Shown piece by piece: positions 26,653 to 35,370 of a DNA stretch of 64,000 nt. Both the position numbers and the translations under genes were made by a program. This DNA is from Flavisolibacter ginsengisoli DSM 18119 (lineage in GTDB: Bacteria > Bacteroidota > Bacteroidia > Chitinophagales > Chitinophagaceae). Location of the stretch: contig NZ_FQUU01000003.1 of NCBI RefSeq assembly GCF_900129295.1, forward strand, positions 310,001 to 374,000, given 5' to 3'. The notes under the pieces are model-generated. The model did not search any database, had not been told where the DNA came from, and saw only the letters and a list, made by a program, of their open reading frames with translations. Within the stretch, counting starts at the first letter, position 1; each line of letters opens with the position of its first letter.

Positions 26653-27039
26653 ATGGCAGTTATTTTAACCGAGGACATTACCTCAGAAACCTTGATAGAA
26701 ACGATAGTAGCACAGGCAAAAGGCCGACCATCTAAAACCAAAAAGGTTGAAGATGATGAGGATCTTGACGATGAGGACATTGCACCTAAAAAATCTTCAA
26801 AGAAGGCTAGCGATGATGACGACGATGATGAGGATGATGATGTAGATGGTGCAGAGGAAGATGATGATGAGTGGGATCCTGATTTTGAAGAGTTTGATCT
26901 TCCCAAATCAAGAAAAGGAAAAGGTGGATCTAAGGCAGAAGAAGAGGAAGATTTTAAGGTGGAGGACACAGAAGATTTCAAAGACCTGGATCTGTTTAAT
27001 GATTCAGAAAGCTTTGATGATGAAGATGATGACTTTTAA
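26653..27039 (+). CDS. Very acidic low-complexity protein
   Basis: 128 residues. A short N-terminal part beginning MAVILTEDITSETLIETIVA looks structured, then a long stretch alternates Asp/Glu blocks with short Lys clusters (KPKKSSKKAS-like and KSRKGKG). Roughly 40 % of residues are Asp or Glu. Similar acidic tails occur in nucleic-acid-mimic proteins and in the RNA polymerase delta subunit of Firmicutes, but I see no evidence for homology. It lies between purA and pabB, same strand, in frame with the pabB upstream region (see findings). Function unknown. Such proteins also run to false positives in low-complexity searches, so I rate it as likely real from its clean ATG and stop. Confidence 0.7.
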   Translation: MAVILTEDITSETLIETIVAQAKGRPSKTKKVEDDEDLDDEDIAPKKSSKKASDDDDDDEDDDVDGAEEDDDEWDPDFEEFDLPKSRKGKGGSKAEEEEDFKVEDTEDFKDLDLFNDSESFDDEDDDF

Positions 27040-27114
27040 TTTCAATTTTTTAAATACAACACACTGAACAGCTCCACCTTTCCTATTGGTGATGTAGTTC
27101 AGGTAAAAAAGAAA

Positions 27115-28341
27115 ATGTTGAGCTGGGCCAGCCAGTTCAACATTTTTAGTTTCCTGGACAACCAGCAATATGCTGATGAATCACACCAATATGAATGCCT
27201 GCTCGCTACAGGGCAACAAGACTATGCTGCAGCTATTGATCTTAAGAAGTTAGACCATTTTCTGGCAGATAATCCAGAGTGGATATTTGGGCATTTATCT
27301 TATGATCTGAAAAATGTATGGCATCATTTTCCTCCTAAAACAAACAGGGTAGGGTTTCCACCTCTTTATTTCTTCATACCAGCGCAAGTAGTGCTTCTGA
27401 CTGGAAACTGCCTACACATTTATGCAGAACATCCGGAGGAGGTATATAATGCCATTTTAAATACACCTAACCATATTCCTCGACAATTAACCGCATATGA
27501 GTTTTCGCAATCATTGAGCAGGGAGGAATATATTGCTAAAGTCAGGCAACTACAGGAACATATTGTAAAAGGAGATTGCTATGAGATCAATTTTTGCCAG
27601 GAGTTCTATGCTAATAATTGTTCACTTGATCCTGTTAATGTGTATCAGCAACTGGTTGATCTTTCTCCCAATCCTTTTTCTGCATTATACAGGTTGAACG
27701 ATAAATACCTTTTATGTGCAAGTCCTGAACGCTTCTTACAAAAAACGGGTAATAAACTCATTTCACAGCCAATAAAAGGCACCATCAAACGCGACTTACT
27801 AAATGCATCAGCGGATGAAACATTAAAAGAAGCATTAAAAGATAGCCAGAAAGAGCAATCGGAAAATGTAATGGTAGTGGACCTGGTGCGCAATGATCTT
27901 TCTAAGATCTGTAAAGAAGATTCTGTAAAGGTGGAAGAACTTTTTGGTGTCTACACTTTTCCACATGTGCATCACCTTGTTTCAACTGTTAGCGGTGAGC
28001 TGCCAGGTAATACTTCTTTTTCCAGCATACTTGAAGCTTGTTTTCCTATGGGATCTATGACCGGTGCTCCAAAGCACAGGGTAATGCAACTCATTGACCA
28101 TTATGAATCGCAAAGCCGTGGTATCTTTTCTGGTTGTGTTGGGTACTTTAAACCCAATGGAGATTTTGATTTTAATGTTGTGATTAGAAGCATCATGTAT
28201 AATGCAACTGAAAAGTACCTGTCTTACCAGGTAGGATCGGGGATTACCTTTTATAGTGACCCGGAAAAAGAGTGGGAGGAATGTTTATTAAAGGCTGAAG
28301 CCATTAAGGCAGTATTGTCCTCGTCAGCAGGTCCTTATTAA
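27115..28341 (+). CDS. pabB: Aminodeoxychorismate synthase component I (chorismate-binding)
   Basis: 408 residues. The chorismate-binding C-terminal half shows CYEINFCQEF, LLCASPERFL, PIKGTIKR, VMVVDLVRNDL, the GSMTGAPKHRVMQL block and FSGCVGYF followed by NVVIRSI. The PIKGT lysine, rather than an alanine, favours PabB (4-amino-4-deoxychorismate for folate) over anthranilate synthase TrpE. No amidotransferase (PabA) is nearby. The ATG used at 27115 may be internal: in frame upstream, 27040-27114 encodes a plausible N-terminus ending STFPIGDVVQVKKK but has no ATG, GTG or TTG. Confidence 0.88.
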   Translation: MLSWASQFNIFSFLDNQQYADESHQYECLLATGQQDYAAAIDLKKLDHFLADNPEWIFGHLSYDLKNVWHHFPPKTNRVGFPPLYFFIPAQVVLLTGNCLHIYAEHPEEVYNAILNTPNHIPRQLTAYEFSQSLSREEYIAKVRQLQEHIVKGDCYEINFCQEFYANNCSLDPVNVYQQLVDLSPNPFSALYRLNDKYLLCASPERFLQKTGNKLISQPIKGTIKRDLLNASADETLKEALKDSQKEQSENVMVVDLVRNDLSKICKEDSVKVEELFGVYTFPHVHHLVSTVSGELPGNTSFSSILEACFPMGSMTGAPKHRVMQLIDHYESQSRGIFSGCVGYFKPNGDFDFNVVIRSIMYNATEKYLSYQVGSGITFYSDPEKEWEECLLKAEAIKAVLSSSAGPY

Positions 28342-28344
28342 TAC

Positions 28345-28371
28345 AAATGCAGGAGGTCATCTCCTGCATTT
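28345..28371. terminator. Stem-loop between pabB and the transglycosylase gene
   Basis: 11-bp perfect stem AAATGCAGGAG / CTCCTGCATTT with a GTCAT loop between converging genes. The T-tract is poor, so termination is likely but not certain. Confidence 0.55.
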
Positions 28372-28399
28372 AGTACTACGTAAACTAATTATTATATTT

Positions 28400-29425
28400 T
28401 TACCTTGACGATTCTGCAAGCATCATTTGTATTGATTGCTCCAGTATCTGTGATTTATTTTGCTGAAATAACGTTGTCTTTTCAGCAGGCAAACGCATAT
28501 CATATGAGCTATTGCCTGCAATGGCTTTATCAAAGTTTGGATTTAGCCTGTTGAAATCGGTAATATTCATTCCAATTGAGTTGGCTATAGCAAAAGATGT
28601 GTACTTACCACTTATCTTCAAAACCGAGGCTGTAGGATCAGTAACCGTTTGTTCAGGAATTAAGTTCTCCCTTTCTTTTTTTGTTATAGTAGTTAACCCT
28701 CCATCACCTTCCATAATATAGTGAGTGGCAATGAACTTTTTTACATGATTCCTTGATTCAGCAGGTAGATAATACTGTAGATCCCAAAAATTATGACTAC
28801 CGCTTCTGCGAATGGCTGAATTAACATTACCTGCTCCGCAATTATAGGCTGCAACTACAAGTAGCCAATCATTATAAATATCATATAGGTCAGATAGATA
28901 TTTGGCAGCAGCATTAGTGCTCTTATAATAGTCCCTGCGTTCATCTTTGTTTCGGTTAACCTTTAATCCATAATCCCTTGCTGTTTGCGGCATAAACTGC
29001 CACGGTCCTACAGCACCAGCCCATGAAGTAGCTGAAGATTTTAGATCTGATTCAATAACCGATAGGTATTTTAACTCAATAGGCAGACCTTGTTCGGTAA
29101 ATACAGAACCTATCAAATCAAAATAAGGCTTGCCCCAGGATTTCATCCTGTTTAAACGTGCGCCATTTTCCTCAATATAATCCTGCACAAAGCTGATGGC
29201 TTTAGGATTTAACCGGGTAATATTAATACCGGTAGCAGACTCTGTTTCAAAGAGATTTTTAAATGCATTCTTGGGATCATTAACAGACAGGTCCTTAATA
29301 GTGGAATCCTTGTAGTCAGCAATTGATCTTTTAATTTCGGTTGAAAGAGAATGTATGGCACCACGGCTCTGTATAGTCAGGCTCATGAGAAGAATGGTAG
29401 CCAACAATAAAAGTTTGTTCATCAC
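28400..29425 (-). CDS. MltD-like lytic murein transglycosylase
   Basis: 341 residues with an N-terminal signal peptide (MMNKLLLLATILLMSLTIQS). The SLT domain has the catalytic glutamate in LSVIESDLKS, the GAVGPWQFMPQTARDYGL motif and the VAAYNCGAGNVNSAIRR block. A LysM-like segment follows (VLKISGKYTSFAIANSIGM, then FNRLNPNF). It cleaves peptidoglycan glycan strands with 1,6-anhydro product formation in the periplasm. It is the last gene of the tatA-gatA unit, 46 bases behind gatA. Confidence 0.9.
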   Translation of the reverse strand: MMNKLLLLATILLMSLTIQSRGAIHSLSTEIKRSIADYKDSTIKDLSVNDPKNAFKNLFETESATGINITRLNPKAISFVQDYIEENGARLNRMKSWGKPYFDLIGSVFTEQGLPIELKYLSVIESDLKSSATSWAGAVGPWQFMPQTARDYGLKVNRNKDERRDYYKSTNAAAKYLSDLYDIYNDWLLVVAAYNCGAGNVNSAIRRSGSHNFWDLQYYLPAESRNHVKKFIATHYIMEGDGGLTTITKKERENLIPEQTVTDPTASVLKISGKYTSFAIANSIGMNITDFNRLNPNFDKAIAGNSSYDMRLPAEKTTLFQQNKSQILEQSIQMMLAESSR

Positions 29426-29471
29426 AAAATTTTACGGGATGAGTCAAATCACACAGGTTCCTTACTCGCCT

Positions 29472-30881
29472 TTATTGTTGCATCAGTTGATGCGTAAAGC
29501 GTAGCAAAGATACCTCATTCTGACCACCTGCAGCTACTTGTAAACCAAAAGGAAGGTTAGAGGAATGTTTAAATACTGGTAAACTAATAGCAGGGATTCC
29601 AGTTAAATTGGCAAAAACAGTGAAAATATCGCCCATATACATTGCAAGCGGATCCTTATTCTTTTCTCCTAAAAGGGGTGCAATGGTAGGAGCATTGGGA
29701 GCGATTATAAAGTCGAAGTCATTGAAAATCAACCTAGTTTGCTGATACAGTTGTTGCCTTACCTGTTGCGCCTTGGTATAGTAGGCATCATAATATCCAG
29801 AACTTAGCACAAATGTTCCAAGCATAATACGGCGCTTAACCTCTTTTCCAAACCCATGGGCCCGGTTAGATCTGTAAAAACTGGCAAGGTCTTCAGTTTC
29901 GCCAGCGCTTTTTCCATACCTGATACCATCATACCTGGATAAATTGGAAGAAGCTTCCGCTGTGGTTAATATATAATATGTGGGAACTATGTACTCTGTA
30001 AGATCAAAACTTACGGGTTTCACTTCCTGTCCCATTGCTTCAAGCTTCTCAATATATTTTCTTATCTGGACAGAGATCTCTGGATCAATAGAAGGGTGAT
30101 TGATCCATTCCGGAAAATAGGCAATCCTGAATTTTTCTTCCTTATCACTTTGTTGTGTATTTGTGGGCTTAGCCGGTAGAGCAGTACTGTCAAAATCATC
30201 AGGTCCTGAGATCACATCTAATACTATTGCGACATCAGCAACATTATTAGCTAATATCCCAATCTGGTCGAATGAAGAGCCATAGGCGATCAAACCATGC
30301 CTGGAAACAGTTCCATAGCCCGGCTTAAGACCTACAATTCCACAATAATCTGCCGGAAGACGCACAGAACCGCCGGTATCACTACCTAATGATACCATGC
30401 ACATCCCTTTCTTTACAGCTACTGCACTACCGCCGGAGGATCCTCCTGGCACCCTTGAATGATCATCAGGATGCAGGGTGGGGCCGTAGGCAGAATTTTC
30501 GTTGGTAGAACCCATACCAAACTCATCACAGTTTTGCCTTCCAATAATGATGGCACCTTCTGCTAAAAGTCTTTCCACCGCAGTGGCAGAATATAAAGAA
30601 GTGAACCCTTCCAGTATGCGGGAAGCAGCCGAAACCTTATGGTCTTTATAGCAAATATTATCTTTAATACCTATTACTACACCATGTAGTTTGCCTTTGA
30701 CTTCCTGGCTATCCAGGAATAAGGCCCGTTCAATTGCTTCTTCTGCAAAAACCTCAATAAAAGCATTAAGCTCCTTGAATTGCTCAATTAAAAAAAGGCA
30801 GCTTTGAACTGCCTGTTTACAAGAAGTCTGGCCGCTTTTTATACGGTCATGATACTCTTCAATAGATTGGTAATTGATCAC
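29472..30881 (-). CDS. gatA: Glutamyl-tRNA(Gln)/aspartyl-tRNA(Asn) amidotransferase subunit A
   Basis: 469 residues. The amidase-signature Ser-cisSer-Lys triad is visible: lysine in GIKDNICYKD, the serine pair in GGSSGGSAVAV and GSDTGGSVRLPADYCG. Subunit A hydrolyses glutamine and channels ammonia to the GatB site to correct misacylated tRNA. gatB and gatC are not in the window. The start is a GTG at 30881, 34 bases behind the tatA stop; the sequence MINYQSIEEYHDRI is a normal GatA N-terminus. Confidence 0.95.
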   Translation of the reverse strand: MINYQSIEEYHDRIKSGQTSCKQAVQSCLFLIEQFKELNAFIEVFAEEAIERALFLDSQEVKGKLHGVVIGIKDNICYKDHKVSAASRILEGFTSLYSATAVERLLAEGAIIIGRQNCDEFGMGSTNENSAYGPTLHPDDHSRVPGGSSGGSAVAVKKGMCMVSLGSDTGGSVRLPADYCGIVGLKPGYGTVSRHGLIAYGSSFDQIGILANNVADVAIVLDVISGPDDFDSTALPAKPTNTQQSDKEEKFRIAYFPEWINHPSIDPEISVQIRKYIEKLEAMGQEVKPVSFDLTEYIVPTYYILTTAEASSNLSRYDGIRYGKSAGETEDLASFYRSNRAHGFGKEVKRRIMLGTFVLSSGYYDAYYTKAQQVRQQLYQQTRLIFNDFDFIIAPNAPTIAPLLGEKNKDPLAMYMGDIFTVFANLTGIPAISLPVFKHSSNLPFGLQVAAGGQNEVSLLRFTHQLMQQ

Positions 30882-30915
30882 CTAAACCTGGTCAGAAATG
30901 GTTAAGGGTGAAAAA

Positions 30916-31140
30916 TTAAGGTTGAGTAGTAGAAGATGGAGTGCTGGCTGTAGTATTGGCCGTGCGTTCCTTTTCTGTCATTCCTTCTTCAATCTCACGA
31001 CGTACATTATTCTTAGCATCGTTGAATTCGCGCATTCCGCGTCCAAGACCACGCATCAGTTCAGGAATCTTTTTACCACCAAACAATAATAACACGATCA
31101 ATAGGATGATCAGGATTTCATTAAAACCTAGAGGGCCCAT
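30916..31140 (-). CDS. tatA: Sec-independent (twin-arginine) translocase protein TatA
   Basis: 74 residues. One N-terminal membrane helix [20 protein letters not shown], the hinge [17 protein letters not shown] and an amphipathic helix, then a charged, Thr/Ser/Pro-rich tail. The FG hinge and KKIPEL pattern mark TatA/E rather than TatB. It forms the pore of the Tat system for folded proteins; tatC is not in the window. First gene of a tatA-gatA-transglycosylase unit with its own promoter. Confidence 0.93.
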   Translation of the reverse strand: MGPLGFNEILIILLIVLLLFGGKKIPELMRGLGRGMREFNDAKNNVRREIEEGMTEKERTANTTASTPSSTTQP

Positions 31141-31173
31141 AAAATGGATTTATTAAATGAAGAATTAAGAATA

Positions 31174-31203
31174 CAAAGGTATTAGAAATAAAGCTGACAG
31201 CAA
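31174..31203 (-). promoter_or_regulatory. Bacteroidota-type promoter of the tatA-gatA unit
   Basis: Minus strand TTG (31203-31201), 19-base spacer and exact TACCTTTG (31181-31174). It lies between the rplS terminator and tatA, with a predicted 28-base leader. Confidence 0.65.
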
Positions 31204-31226
31204 GGTAGCTAAGATTTTAATGCAAT

Positions 31227-31258
31227 AAAAAAGCGGAAGGTTCGACTTCCGCTTTTTT
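31227..31258. terminator. Terminator after rplS
   Basis: Stem AAAAGCGGAAG / CTTCCGCTTTT with a GTTCGA loop, A- and T-tracts on both sides; positioned 15 bases after the rplS stop on the minus strand. Confidence 0.85.
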
Positions 31259-31273
31259 AAAAAGATTAACGAT

Positions 31274-31639
31274 TTATGCTGTTTCAATTGCTCTTTTCTT
31301 TTCCTGGATCCTTGCGCTCTTACCACTTCTTCCACGCTGGTAGAACAACTTGGCACGACGAACACGGCCTGATTTATTCACAATGATTGATTCAACGTTT
31401 GGAGAGAAGAAGGGAAATAACCTTTCTACACCAACGCCATCAGAGATCTTACGTACAGTGAAAGTAGCTGTTGCGCCTTCACCCTGAAGTTTGATCACAT
31501 CACCACGGAAAGACTGGATTCTTTCTTTATTACCTTCTATGATCTTATAGTTAACAGTAACGTTGTCACCGGCTTTAAACTTAGGAAATTCCTTTTTGCC
31601 TGTTAATTGTTCGTGTACGTAGGCAATTGCAGCGTTCAT
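31274..31639 (-). CDS. rplS: 50S ribosomal protein L19
   Basis: 121 residues. The L19 pattern FPKFKAGDNVTVNYKIIEGN, ERIQSFRGDVIKLQG, TFTVRKIS-GVGVERLFP, and RRAKLFYQRGRSGKSARIQE is complete. L19 sits at the interface of the 30S and 50S subunits. Its leader holds a stem-loop TCCCGAA / TTCGGGA at 31656-31672 between the gene and a TACCTTTG box (minus strand, 31682-31675) that lacks a well-spaced -33 element. No trmD, rimM or rpsP neighbours are present, unlike the common bacterial operon. Confidence 0.96.
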   Translation of the reverse strand: MNAAIAYVHEQLTGKKEFPKFKAGDNVTVNYKIIEGNKERIQSFRGDVIKLQGEGATATFTVRKISDGVGVERLFPFFSPNVESIIVNKSGRVRRAKLFYQRGRSGKSARIQEKKRAIETA

Positions 31640-31710
31640 AACTCAAAATTTTAAATCCCGAAAAATTCGGGAGGCAAAGGTAAGGGAGAAATGTCAAAAC
31701 AGGAAAGCAA

Positions 31711-31755
31711 AAATTAAAAAACTGAGCCCAATTGCTGAATTGAAGGCTCAGTTTT
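31711..31755 (-). terminator. Terminator after rny
   Basis: Minus-strand stem AAAACTGAGCC / GGCTCAGTTTT (arms 31718-31728 and 31745-31755), extended by an inner CAATT / AATTG pair, running into a T-rich tail 25 bases after the rny stop. Confidence 0.8.
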
Positions 31756-31779
31756 AACTTTTTTCTCCTTAAGTATTTT

Positions 31780-33345
31780 TTACCTGGCTACGTTCACTGC
31801 TCTTTTTTCCCTGATCACTGTTACCTTGATCTGGCCAGGGTAGGTCATTTCAGTTTGTATCTTCTGGGCTATCTCAAACGATAGCTTCTCACTGTCCTGG
31901 TCTGAAACCTTATCAGCTTCCACAATCACCCTCAATTCGCGGCCAGCCTGTATAGCGTATGCCTTTTCAACTCCATTATAAGCCTGTGCCAGGTTCTCTA
32001 ATTCTTTTATCCTTTGCAGGTATTGCTGCATGATCTCCCTGCGGGCACCCGGGCGTGCACCACTTATAGAGTCGCAGGCCTGTACTATTGGTGAGATCAC
32101 ATATTGCATTTCCATTTCATCGTGGTGCGCACCAATGGCGTTCACAATGGCAGGATTCTCGCCATACTTTTCAGCCAACTTGGCTCCAAGCAATGCGTGG
32201 CTTAATTCTGTTTCTTCATCGGGCACCTTACCTATATCGTGTAACAATCCTGCTCTTTTAGCCAGTTTGGGATTCAGGCCCAATTCCGAAGCCATGACGG
32301 CACACAAATTAGCTACTTCCCGGCTGTGCATCAGCAGGTTTTGGCCATAAGAGGAGCGGAAACGCATTTTACCTACGATACGTATCAATTCTTTATGCAA
32401 ACCATGTATCCCCAATTCAATTACTGTTCTTTCTCCTATTTCCATTACCTGCTCTTCCAGTTGGCGGCGGGTTTTTTCTACCACTTCTTCAATACGTGCA
32501 GGGTGAATACGACCATCAGACACCAGTCTTTGCAAACTTAAACGGGCAATCTCCCTGCGTAATGGGTCAAAGCAGGAGAGGACTATTGCTTCAGGAGTAT
32601 CATCAACAATAAGGTCAACACCTGTGGCAGCCTCAATAGCCCTGATATTCCTTCCTTCTCTACCAATGATCTGGCCCTTGATCTCATCACTTTCAAGATT
32701 GAAAACTGTGATGGCATTTTCAATGGCCTGTTCAGAAGCTGTTCTTTGAATGCTTTGTATAATGATCTTACGTGCTTCCTTATTAGCCTTTTGTTTGGCT
32801 TCATCAATGATCTCCTGTTGCAGTCCTAAAGCCTGTGAATGAGCTTCCTGCTTCAGGCTTTCCACCAACTGCGACTTTGCTTCTTCAGCGGTAAGCCCGG
32901 AGATCTTTTCAAGCCTGCGCGTATGCTCTTCCTGGTGCTTCTCCAGTTCGGCCTGTCGTGTATTAACAACCTCTATTTGCCGGTTGAGATTTTGTTTGAT
33001 AGCGTCATTCTCTTTGATCTGGCGCTCCAGGTGTTCAGTCTTTTGGTTAAGCGTAAGTTCCTTTTGTTTGATTCTGTTTTCACCCTCCAGCACCTTGCGA
33101 TTGCGTTCCATCACCTCTTTTTCATGCTCCGACTTCAGGTGAACAAACCTTTCCTTAGCCTCCAGTTCTCTTTCTTTTTTATAGGTATCAGCCTTTAGTT
33201 GTGCTTCCTTGATCAGTGATTGAGCCTGTAAATCTGCTTCGTCTATTCTCTTGCGCGTGTCCTGGGCAAATATGAATTTACCCGCTATAATACCAGCCAC
33301 TAGGGCTACTACAGCTATGATGATTGTAATTATATTGAGGTCCAT
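31780..33345 (-). CDS. rny: Ribonuclease Y
   Basis: 521 residues. An N-terminal membrane helix ([18 protein letters not shown]) is followed by a long coiled coil (about 30-200), a KH domain with [19 protein letters not shown] and an HD domain with LLHDIGKV and the metal-binding H-D pair. Rny initiates mRNA decay from the membrane. It appears monocistronic, closed by the terminator at 31711. In related genomes it often stands near zapA and pheT, and the TlpA-type gene lies between them here. Confidence 0.95.
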   Translation of the reverse strand: MDLNIITIIIAVVALVAGIIAGKFIFAQDTRKRIDEADLQAQSLIKEAQLKADTYKKERELEAKERFVHLKSEHEKEVMERNRKVLEGENRIKQKELTLNQKTEHLERQIKENDAIKQNLNRQIEVVNTRQAELEKHQEEHTRRLEKISGLTAEEAKSQLVESLKQEAHSQALGLQQEIIDEAKQKANKEARKIIIQSIQRTASEQAIENAITVFNLESDEIKGQIIGREGRNIRAIEAATGVDLIVDDTPEAIVLSCFDPLRREIARLSLQRLVSDGRIHPARIEEVVEKTRRQLEEQVMEIGERTVIELGIHGLHKELIRIVGKMRFRSSYGQNLLMHSREVANLCAVMASELGLNPKLAKRAGLLHDIGKVPDEETELSHALLGAKLAEKYGENPAIVNAIGAHHDEMEMQYVISPIVQACDSISGARPGARREIMQQYLQRIKELENLAQAYNGVEKAYAIQAGRELRVIVEADKVSDQDSEKLSFEIAQKIQTEMTYPGQIKVTVIREKRAVNVAR

Positions 33346-33526
33346 TTCTCAGAATTTTAAAAATTTGGTGGTTGATATATGTATAATAAGTTGTCATACC
33401 GCCTTTTATTGGCAGATGGCGAAGATACAAAACCAGCTCTATTTAAAGTGCTAACAAACCTTTATGTATAAACGGTGATCAATTGTCTGAACATTTTTTT
33501 AAAATTGCATATATAAATATTATAAA

Positions 33527-34651
33527 ATGAAGAAACTCTTCTTATTTCTTTTAATACCAGCAACTTCTTTTGCCCAGGCACCCGTCGGAGGATTTAAAGT
33601 GAAAGGTAAACTGGAGTCTTTTCAACCTGTTGACAAGGTTTATTTTGGCTACCGTGATGGAGATAGTTATAAAAGAGATAGCGCCAGTTTAAAAGATGGA
33701 GAATTCACATTCAAGGGTACAGTAGCTGAGCCTACAGTGGCTATGCTTACTGTAAAATATGTAAAACAACCCGGTGAAGAAAGAGCAAAGCAACAGGGTA
33801 TGAACTTTTACCTTGAGCCAGCCAAAATTGAGATCAAGGCAAAGGATTCAATCAAAAACAATAAGGTTTCAGGTTCATCCGGCCAGGCAGACCTGGAAAA
33901 ACTTCAGAAAGCACAGGAAGAGTTCAGGCCGGCACTGGATAAATTATACGAGGAATATGGCAATGCAAAAAAAGCTTCCGATAAAGAAGCGATGGCCAAA
34001 CTGGAAGAAAAGATGAATGAGGTGGATGATCAGATGAAGGAAAAAGTATATGGTTCGTTTTTACACCAACATGCATCCTCTCCATTGGCCTTATATGCTC
34101 TGCAGCAATATGCTGGTTGGGATATAGATCCTGCCAAAGTTGAACCATTATACAATGCATTGCCTGCTGCCCAGAAAGAAAGAACGTCCGCTAAAGCTCT
34201 GAAAGACCTTATAGACATAGCTAAGAAAACAGCTGTTGGAAGTTATGCCATGGACTTTACCCAGAATGACACACTGGATAAGCCAGTATCTCTTTCTTCA
34301 TTTAAAGGAAAATATGTGTTGGTAGATTTCTGGGCAAGCTGGTGTGGACCATGCCGTGCAGAAAACCCCAATGTGGTTAGAACATTCAATAAATTCAAGG
34401 ATAAAAACTTCACGGTGCTGGGTGTATCCCTGGACCGGCCTAATGCCAAGGAAAAGTGGATGAAGGCTATTCATGATGATGGACTTACATGGAACCATGT
34501 TAGTGACCTGAAGTTTTGGGACAATGAAGTTGCTAAAGCATATGGCATCAGGGCTATACCACAGAATGTATTGATAGATCCGCAGGGAAAGATCATTGCC
34601 AAAAATCTGAATGGTGATAAACTGGAAAAGAAATTAAGTGAAGTGTTATAA
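33527..34651 (+). CDS. TlpA-like periplasmic thiol-disulfide oxidoreductase with DUF4369-type N-terminus
   Basis: 374 residues. Signal peptide MKKLFLFLLIPATSFAQ; an N-terminal beta domain FKVKGKLESFQPVDKVYFGY of the DUF4369 type; a helical linker of Lys/Glu-rich composition; and a thioredoxin domain at about 240-374 with the active site FWASWCGPCRAENP and the cis-proline region GIRAIPQNVLI. It probably keeps cysteines reduced, for example during cytochrome maturation or nutrient stress. It is a plus-strand single gene inserted between two minus-strand units and ends in a very strong palindromic terminator. Confidence 0.88.
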   Translation: MKKLFLFLLIPATSFAQAPVGGFKVKGKLESFQPVDKVYFGYRDGDSYKRDSASLKDGEFTFKGTVAEPTVAMLTVKYVKQPGEERAKQQGMNFYLEPAKIEIKAKDSIKNNKVSGSSGQADLEKLQKAQEEFRPALDKLYEEYGNAKKASDKEAMAKLEEKMNEVDDQMKEKVYGSFLHQHASSPLALYALQQYAGWDIDPAKVEPLYNALPAAQKERTSAKALKDLIDIAKKTAVGSYAMDFTQNDTLDKPVSLSSFKGKYVLVDFWASWCGPCRAENPNVVRTFNKFKDKNFTVLGVSLDRPNAKEKWMKAIHDDGLTWNHVSDLKFWDNEVAKAYGIRAIPQNVLIDPQGKIIAKNLNGDKLEKKLSEVL

Positions 34652-34671
34652 TAACAGTACTATCAAATGAC

Positions 34672-34707
34672 AATAAGAAAGCCGCTCCCGGGAGCGGCTT
34701 TCTTATT
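34672..34707. terminator. Perfect 36-base palindrome overlapping the zapA stop
   Basis: 18-bp arms without a spacer: AATAAGAAAGCCGCTCCC (34672-34689) and its exact complement (34690-34707). It works as a terminator in both directions. It overlaps the final codons of zapA on the minus strand. Confidence 0.85.
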
Positions 34708-35005
34708 TTACTGACGGATCTATTACCCCGTCTATCATCTTTTCAAGCGTTTGTAGCCTGCTGCTCACATTATCCATATTCACTACATTGGAAATAGATG
34801 CATTTTGTTCCGTAGCAAACCATACCAACACCATGGCGATATAATCCTGCATGTCTTTACCCGCAAAATGCGTTTTAAACTCCAGCATTTTGTCATTGAT
34901 TGTTTTCACGGTTTTTCTAACTACCTCTTCGTCTTTGGGCTGCACCCTAACCCTGTAGGTTCTGTCTCCAATCAATAGGTTTAATGGGATCAATTCTTCA
35001 GTCAT
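34703..35005 (-). CDS. zapA: Cell division protein ZapA
   Basis: 100 residues: N-terminal beta part IPLNLLIGDRTYRVRVQPKD, a linker, and a long helical C-terminal dimer segment with DMQDYIAMVLVWFATEQN. ZapA binds and bundles FtsZ protofilaments at the division septum. It lies 70 bases downstream of the coiled-coil gene at 35076 in the same direction, and with it may form a ZapA/ZapB-like pair. Confidence 0.85.
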   Translation of the reverse strand: MTEELIPLNLLIGDRTYRVRVQPKDEEVVRKTVKTINDKMLEFKTHFAGKDMQDYIAMVLVWFATEQNASISNVVNMDNVSSRLQTLEKMIDGVIDPSVK

Positions 35006-35075
35006 GGTTGTTTATTTGTGGTGCATTTTGAAAAAAATATTCTAACTGGATAGCCGGTATGCAAAATGATTTGTT

Positions 35076-35360
35076 CTACTGGCTGAGAAAAGTGATACAC
35101 TTATCCACCTCTCTTATATATTGGTTTATCTTCCTTTCGAAATCCTTTTTATCCTTTTCACTTAATTCTCCGGAAGCCACCTTAAGAATAGTTATTTGTT
35201 CCTGCATTTCCTCCATCTTTTGTGCTACAAGAGATTCTTTCTTTTTCAGATCAGACACTTCATACCTCAGCCGTTCATTCTCTTTTTGCAAGCGGCTGTA
35301 TTGCTTCAGCAATTGCTGCAACTTTTCATTGATGATGGTGAATTGCTGATCTATGGTCAT
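35076..35360 (-). CDS. Coiled-coil protein, possible division-associated partner of ZapA
   Basis: 94 residues, almost entirely heptad-like: QQLLKQYSRLQKENERLRYE then VAQKMEEMQEQITILKV, with a charged C-terminal half. No catalytic motif. Position between pheT (10-base gap) and zapA is conserved in several Bacteroidota that I recall, which suggests a structural role near the divisome. A ZapB-like function is inference from context and shape only. Confidence 0.6.
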   Translation of the reverse strand: MTIDQQFTIINEKLQQLLKQYSRLQKENERLRYEVSDLKKKESLVAQKMEEMQEQITILKVASGELSEKDKKDFERKINQYIREVDKCITFLSQ

Positions 35361-35370
35361 AAGTAAAGGT

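Noticed and set aside
26610-26981. 123-codon serine-rich frame antisense to the acidic protein
   Set aside because: Ser runs are the mirror image of GAT/GAC-GAA repeats on the coding strand; not a real protein.
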